Assembly (NCBI GenBank): GCA_921293015.1
Contig: OV121081.1
Coordinates: 78,881,022 to 78,945,021 of the forward strand
Direction: 5' to 3'
Length of the DNA: 64,000 bases
Source of the DNA: Phorcus lineatus
Lineage: Eukaryota; Mollusca; Gastropoda; Trochida; Trochidae
Numbering within the stretch: position 1 is the first letter of the stretch; every line of letters starts with the position of its first letter. A model generated the notes under the pieces. It was not told where the DNA came from. It ran no database searches and saw only the letters and a list, made by a program, of their open reading frames with translations. The position numbers and the translations under genes are program-made. Below, piece by piece: positions 60,801 to 64,000 of this stretch.

Positions 60801-63800
60801 GATAACCGGTTCTTCAACTTGTCAAATGAGGTAACTACGAATCATTTGATATTGGAAGATGGAGTCAGAAAAAAACAACAAAGGCCCCTTGCATAGATAC
60901 TATCAGGCAGCACTTTTCACTTTTTGACACTTTTCTTCCAAAACTTTAAGAAACTTTTTAAAATATCATTAGTACAAGTATACAAGGTAACAATGGGAAA
61001 ACAAAAAGGAGTGAACGTTTACGATCATTGGAGTTTGCAAAGTTATTCTTTGCACAGTTACTCAAAGATGAAAGGAATGGATGTTACACAATGTGAGACA
61101 GAGAAATCAAGGTATTCATGGAACATACTTCTTGTTCAGTGGCAGAGTCACGTTCTTCACCTGGCTTGCTACGAGTTGTCTGAAACAAGCAAAATATAAA
61201 AAATATTAACTTTAGTCTTAATCTTTAACAAACATTGAACACAATTTGGAAATCGGACATCTGGATGGTAATGTAAACATGTTACTCCCTACTGTCCTTT
61301 TGGACTGTCAATCATTAATGCAATTCCTGAATCGATGAATTTATTATTAAGCTTTCATATTTTATGAAAACTTCGTAGTATGAACTGCTTGTTAAAAATT
61401 ACTATTTCTAGTGAATTTGCCAGATCTGGTGCCAAGTCACAAACCACAGAGGTTCAAATCAGTGATAAAATAAAACCTATAACAAAATTCTTGACTTATG
61501 GACTCTTATGTGGTTTTTTTGATGTTGACATAAACATATATTTCAAACTTGTATATAATTGGTTAAGAAATAAAGATTTTTTTAAAAGTTCTAAGCTGTT
61601 GCATACAAAACGTAAGGTAGGACACCTCAGTTGCTGAAACCTGATCTAAATCTGATGACAGCGACTATTTCACACTGCAGTTCAATGAAAACCAACTTTT
61701 TCCACAAATTTGTTTTAATGAAATTGGAGATCATTGCTTGATGAGATGCACCTCTTGACAAAAATTTTTAATATCATTTATTTTTTAACACCGTCCCTGT
61801 CATTAGCAACACCCTTCTCTTCGAAAACCTTCCAAAGGTGGGAAAACATTGGAAGTGCCAGTTAGTCAAACACTTGGTTCTGAATGATTCAGAAATAGAA
61901 AATACATCCTAAACAAAGCAGCATAACGACAGTTTAACAGAATGAATTTCTACCTTAATTTGTCTGTTCAGTTCATCCTCAACCTCTCTCATCATGCCGG
62001 AAGTCCGTGTGTCGCTCACCTCGGCAGCCATCTTGAACCCGTAGGACATTGGTTGGAAATCCTCCTGGAAATATACAAGCCACAGTTGTAACCCTGTTAA
62101 ATTTGGGATGACATTATCTGCATTAGTACAAGTTCTTGTACTTATTAGAGGCTAGTTCCTTACAGCCTTCAAAATCAGCTTGAAGAGTCAGGTTACACCG
62201 CCAGCATTGACTGTTCCAGCAGCAAACAAGATTCCTCAGTTATTATAACATTTGATGTACATAACCCATTAAAACCTTTGCCTAAATGAAATCTTTCCGC
62301 CTTTACAAATTCTCCGGAACAAACTAGTTGGGGCATTTATAATAACAATATACATATATCAACTCAAACAAAAATATAATTAGATTTGGCTGGTGAACTG
62401 AAAGAAGCAACTACCTCTTCAAACACATTGGCTCTGTTGATCTTCTCCCGGATATTGTCGACTATCTTGAGACTGCAGAGACTGAAGGCCTTGAGACATC
62501 GGTCCTCAATAAGATATGGATCATGAAGGTAGAGGTTTGTGAACACAGTCTGGGCTAGCGAGTGACCCTCCAGCCATGTCACCTGAAGGAGATACATTAC
62601 TAGTATTAGTCTTCATCTACATGGTTCAAAGATGTCACATTGATAAATCACATAACTTTTAACATTCTTCATCAAGTGATGAATTTTCAAACCAATATCT
62701 ATTTATGTTCTTATCCCTCTTAATTTATGAGTGAGATTAATTCTTGAGGTGAACTTCTTTAAATAGTATGGATGAAATATTGAACTTTGTCATTTGCTCC
62801 TGTTGAGAAAGAATATATAGAGGATATTTGACATTTCTCGTCGAATACCATGAGTATCCCATCGAGTGAAGTAGGAATTTATATTTTCACGAGGGGCGTA
62901 GCCACGAGACGAGAAATGTCAAATGTTCTATATATTATGTTTCCCAAAACCCCGTAAATGACCCTAACTATATGAATGGAGAAGCTAAAATGATTTGCCA
63001 GCGCAGCCGTTGCATGACGTCATTTAATTCTTTCATGACGTCACAGACGACGTCATATGATTGTTGCATCATTTCACTGAGTAGAATACCATTTTTATTT
63101 CACTCAGTGAAACTACAGGTTTTATTTTTACCGATGAATGGTATATTTCACCATTCGAAATATAATAAATGTTATGTTTTCACATGACCAACAGTAAATG
63201 GATAAAGGGACATTTCATATCATGGATGAATGCACAAATATAGCAAAATTATAAGTCAGTCACACAAGAGGGGAAGTAACTCAAATTGTGAAAATTAAAG
63301 CTTCAACATCTCAAAAACGACAAGAGATAAAGTCAAATCAAAACTCTAATAACTTCATGTAGAACCATCATTCAAAATAGCTTTATTTCATACCGAATTC
63401 TTGAATATTTTGAATATTAAAACTTTTATGGTTCACTATTACAAAATACCTTGTGACCATTTTGCTAGATAGATTATCAAAATATTACAATTTAATAACC
63501 TCTAAACAAATCACACACAAAAACATAAAATCACAAAACTGAGTTAATTATCAAAAAACATAAAAAGATGTATTTAGTTTAAGATAAAGTGAAAATGAGC
63601 AATGTATTACTCACCAGACAGGCTAGAGTTGAATCCATTATTCCAATCTGTTCAGGTGCCGTGACATCTTTTATTTTGATAGTCTTGGCCTGATCAAAAG
63701 GTAATGACATCTTTAATATTATTTTGGGCAATCTGAAAACTTTTATAACCATTCAACTTGTTATGACTGTCTATGAAAATAAATTGCATTTCAAATTATA

Positions 63801-64000
63801 GATCAGTAATAAATGAAACTAAAAGATTTGTTATCAACTGTAAATATTTGAGAAATGTATTGTGTTAGAAAAAAAAACACTGACCTCCACAGCCTGTTCG
63901 AGACTGAAGACTTTCCTTTTGATCTGATTGCACATCATTCCAGCGTCCATCTTAGGATCCATCATCTCAATTGCTGACATGGCCTCGAACAAACCAAATC
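54854..64000 (-). CDS. NAA35: NatC N-alpha-acetyltransferase auxiliary subunit NAA35 (MAK10), 5' end outside
   Basis: Non-catalytic scaffold of the NatC complex, which acetylates Met-Leu/Ile/Phe-type N-termini co-translationally with NAA30 and NAA38. Eighteen exons read leftward: 64000-63885 (partial), 63689-63615, 62582-62415, 62064-61954, 61179-61129, 60754-60671, 60348-60231, 59999-59821, 59299-59240, 59086-58980, 58642-58477, 58120-57942, 57618-57533, 56929-56811, 56242-56102, 55762-55640, 55160-55080 and 54913-54854. All are GT-AG with matching phases, 2024 nt in total (673 aa plus stop). Family hallmarks: [71 protein letters not shown], the basic [13 protein letters not shown] run, LSREI and the C-terminal [18 protein letters not shown]. 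Human NAA35 is about 725 aa; roughly the first 45-50 residues lie beyond the window. The gene looks intact. An inverted-repeat element sits in the second intron. Confidence 0.97.
62812..63180. mobile_element. inverted-repeat MITE-like element in NAA35 intron
   Basis: 62812-62842 (aatatatagaggatatttga ...) and 62908-62936 are near-exact inverted copies around a 65-bp interior containing cacgaggggcgtagccac. To the right are further small inverted pairs: tttcactgagt (63073) with actcagtgaaa (about 63101), and gaatggtatat with accattc (about 63136-63157). Several cgtca/gacgtca words lie between. This looks like one composite palindromic element; its right end and target duplication are not certain. 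Confidence 0.65.

Overview
This is animal nuclear DNA: AT-rich, intron-rich, with long gene-poor stretches full of tandem repeats, foldback elements and a 5'-truncated LINE. Several cues point to a lophotrochozoan, most likely a marine mollusc. They are a sodium-dependent-glucose-transporter/MFSD4-like carrier, many small palindromic elements, (AAT)n-tailed repeats, and a short 'gagtgagtgag...taacgccgct' fragment resembling a repeat I know from mollusc genomes. The species cannot be fixed from the sequence alone.

Four host genes are supported by splice sites and continuous reading phase. (1) An ankyrin-repeat protein has its last exon at 7802-8429 (+). (2) A three-exon MFS transporter of the MFSD4/NaGLT1 family lies at 28457-30932 (+); its exons join to exactly 1296 nt (431 aa plus stop). 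(3) An eight-exon gene at 43763-33416 (-) encodes a 408-aa type I membrane protein: signal peptide, 58 uninterrupted Gly-X-Y triplets, two complete and one shortened calcium-binding-type EGF modules, a transmembrane helix and a short basic tail. (4) NAA35/MAK10, the auxiliary subunit of the NatC N-terminal acetyltransferase, runs on the minus strand from the right edge to 54854. Eighteen exons (673 codons) are present, and only its N-terminus lies outside.

The rest is mostly repeat-driven. From left to right: a twice-repeated 152-bp mobile-like unit at 2.1 kb; faint 40-50-bp minisatellites near 10 and 13.4 kb; a LINE 3' fragment with target-site duplications at 15 kb; a 141-bp hairpin element at 16 kb; and a 1249-bp near-perfect palindrome at 16.3-17.5 kb flanked by ATTAA. 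Then come minisatellites at 25.4-27.3 kb and a TA tract at 28.1 kb. A ~5-kb array of about 44 copies of a 112-bp unit (38.7-43.6 kb) fills the first coding intron of the collagen-EGF gene and contains a 10-unit, 1123-bp higher-order duplication. Finally, a 4184-bp terminal-inverted-repeat element (46425-50608) hosts a TA-flanked foldback, and a paralogous empty site for it sits 1 kb away.

The genes show no operon-like relation. The MFS gene and the collagen-EGF gene converge tail to tail with ~2.5 kb between them. I saw no LTR element, retrovirus, Polinton, CRISPR array or rRNA gene. The most unusual items are the type I membrane collagen-EGF protein, the young array in its intron, and the three-layer nest of mobile elements at 46-51 kb.
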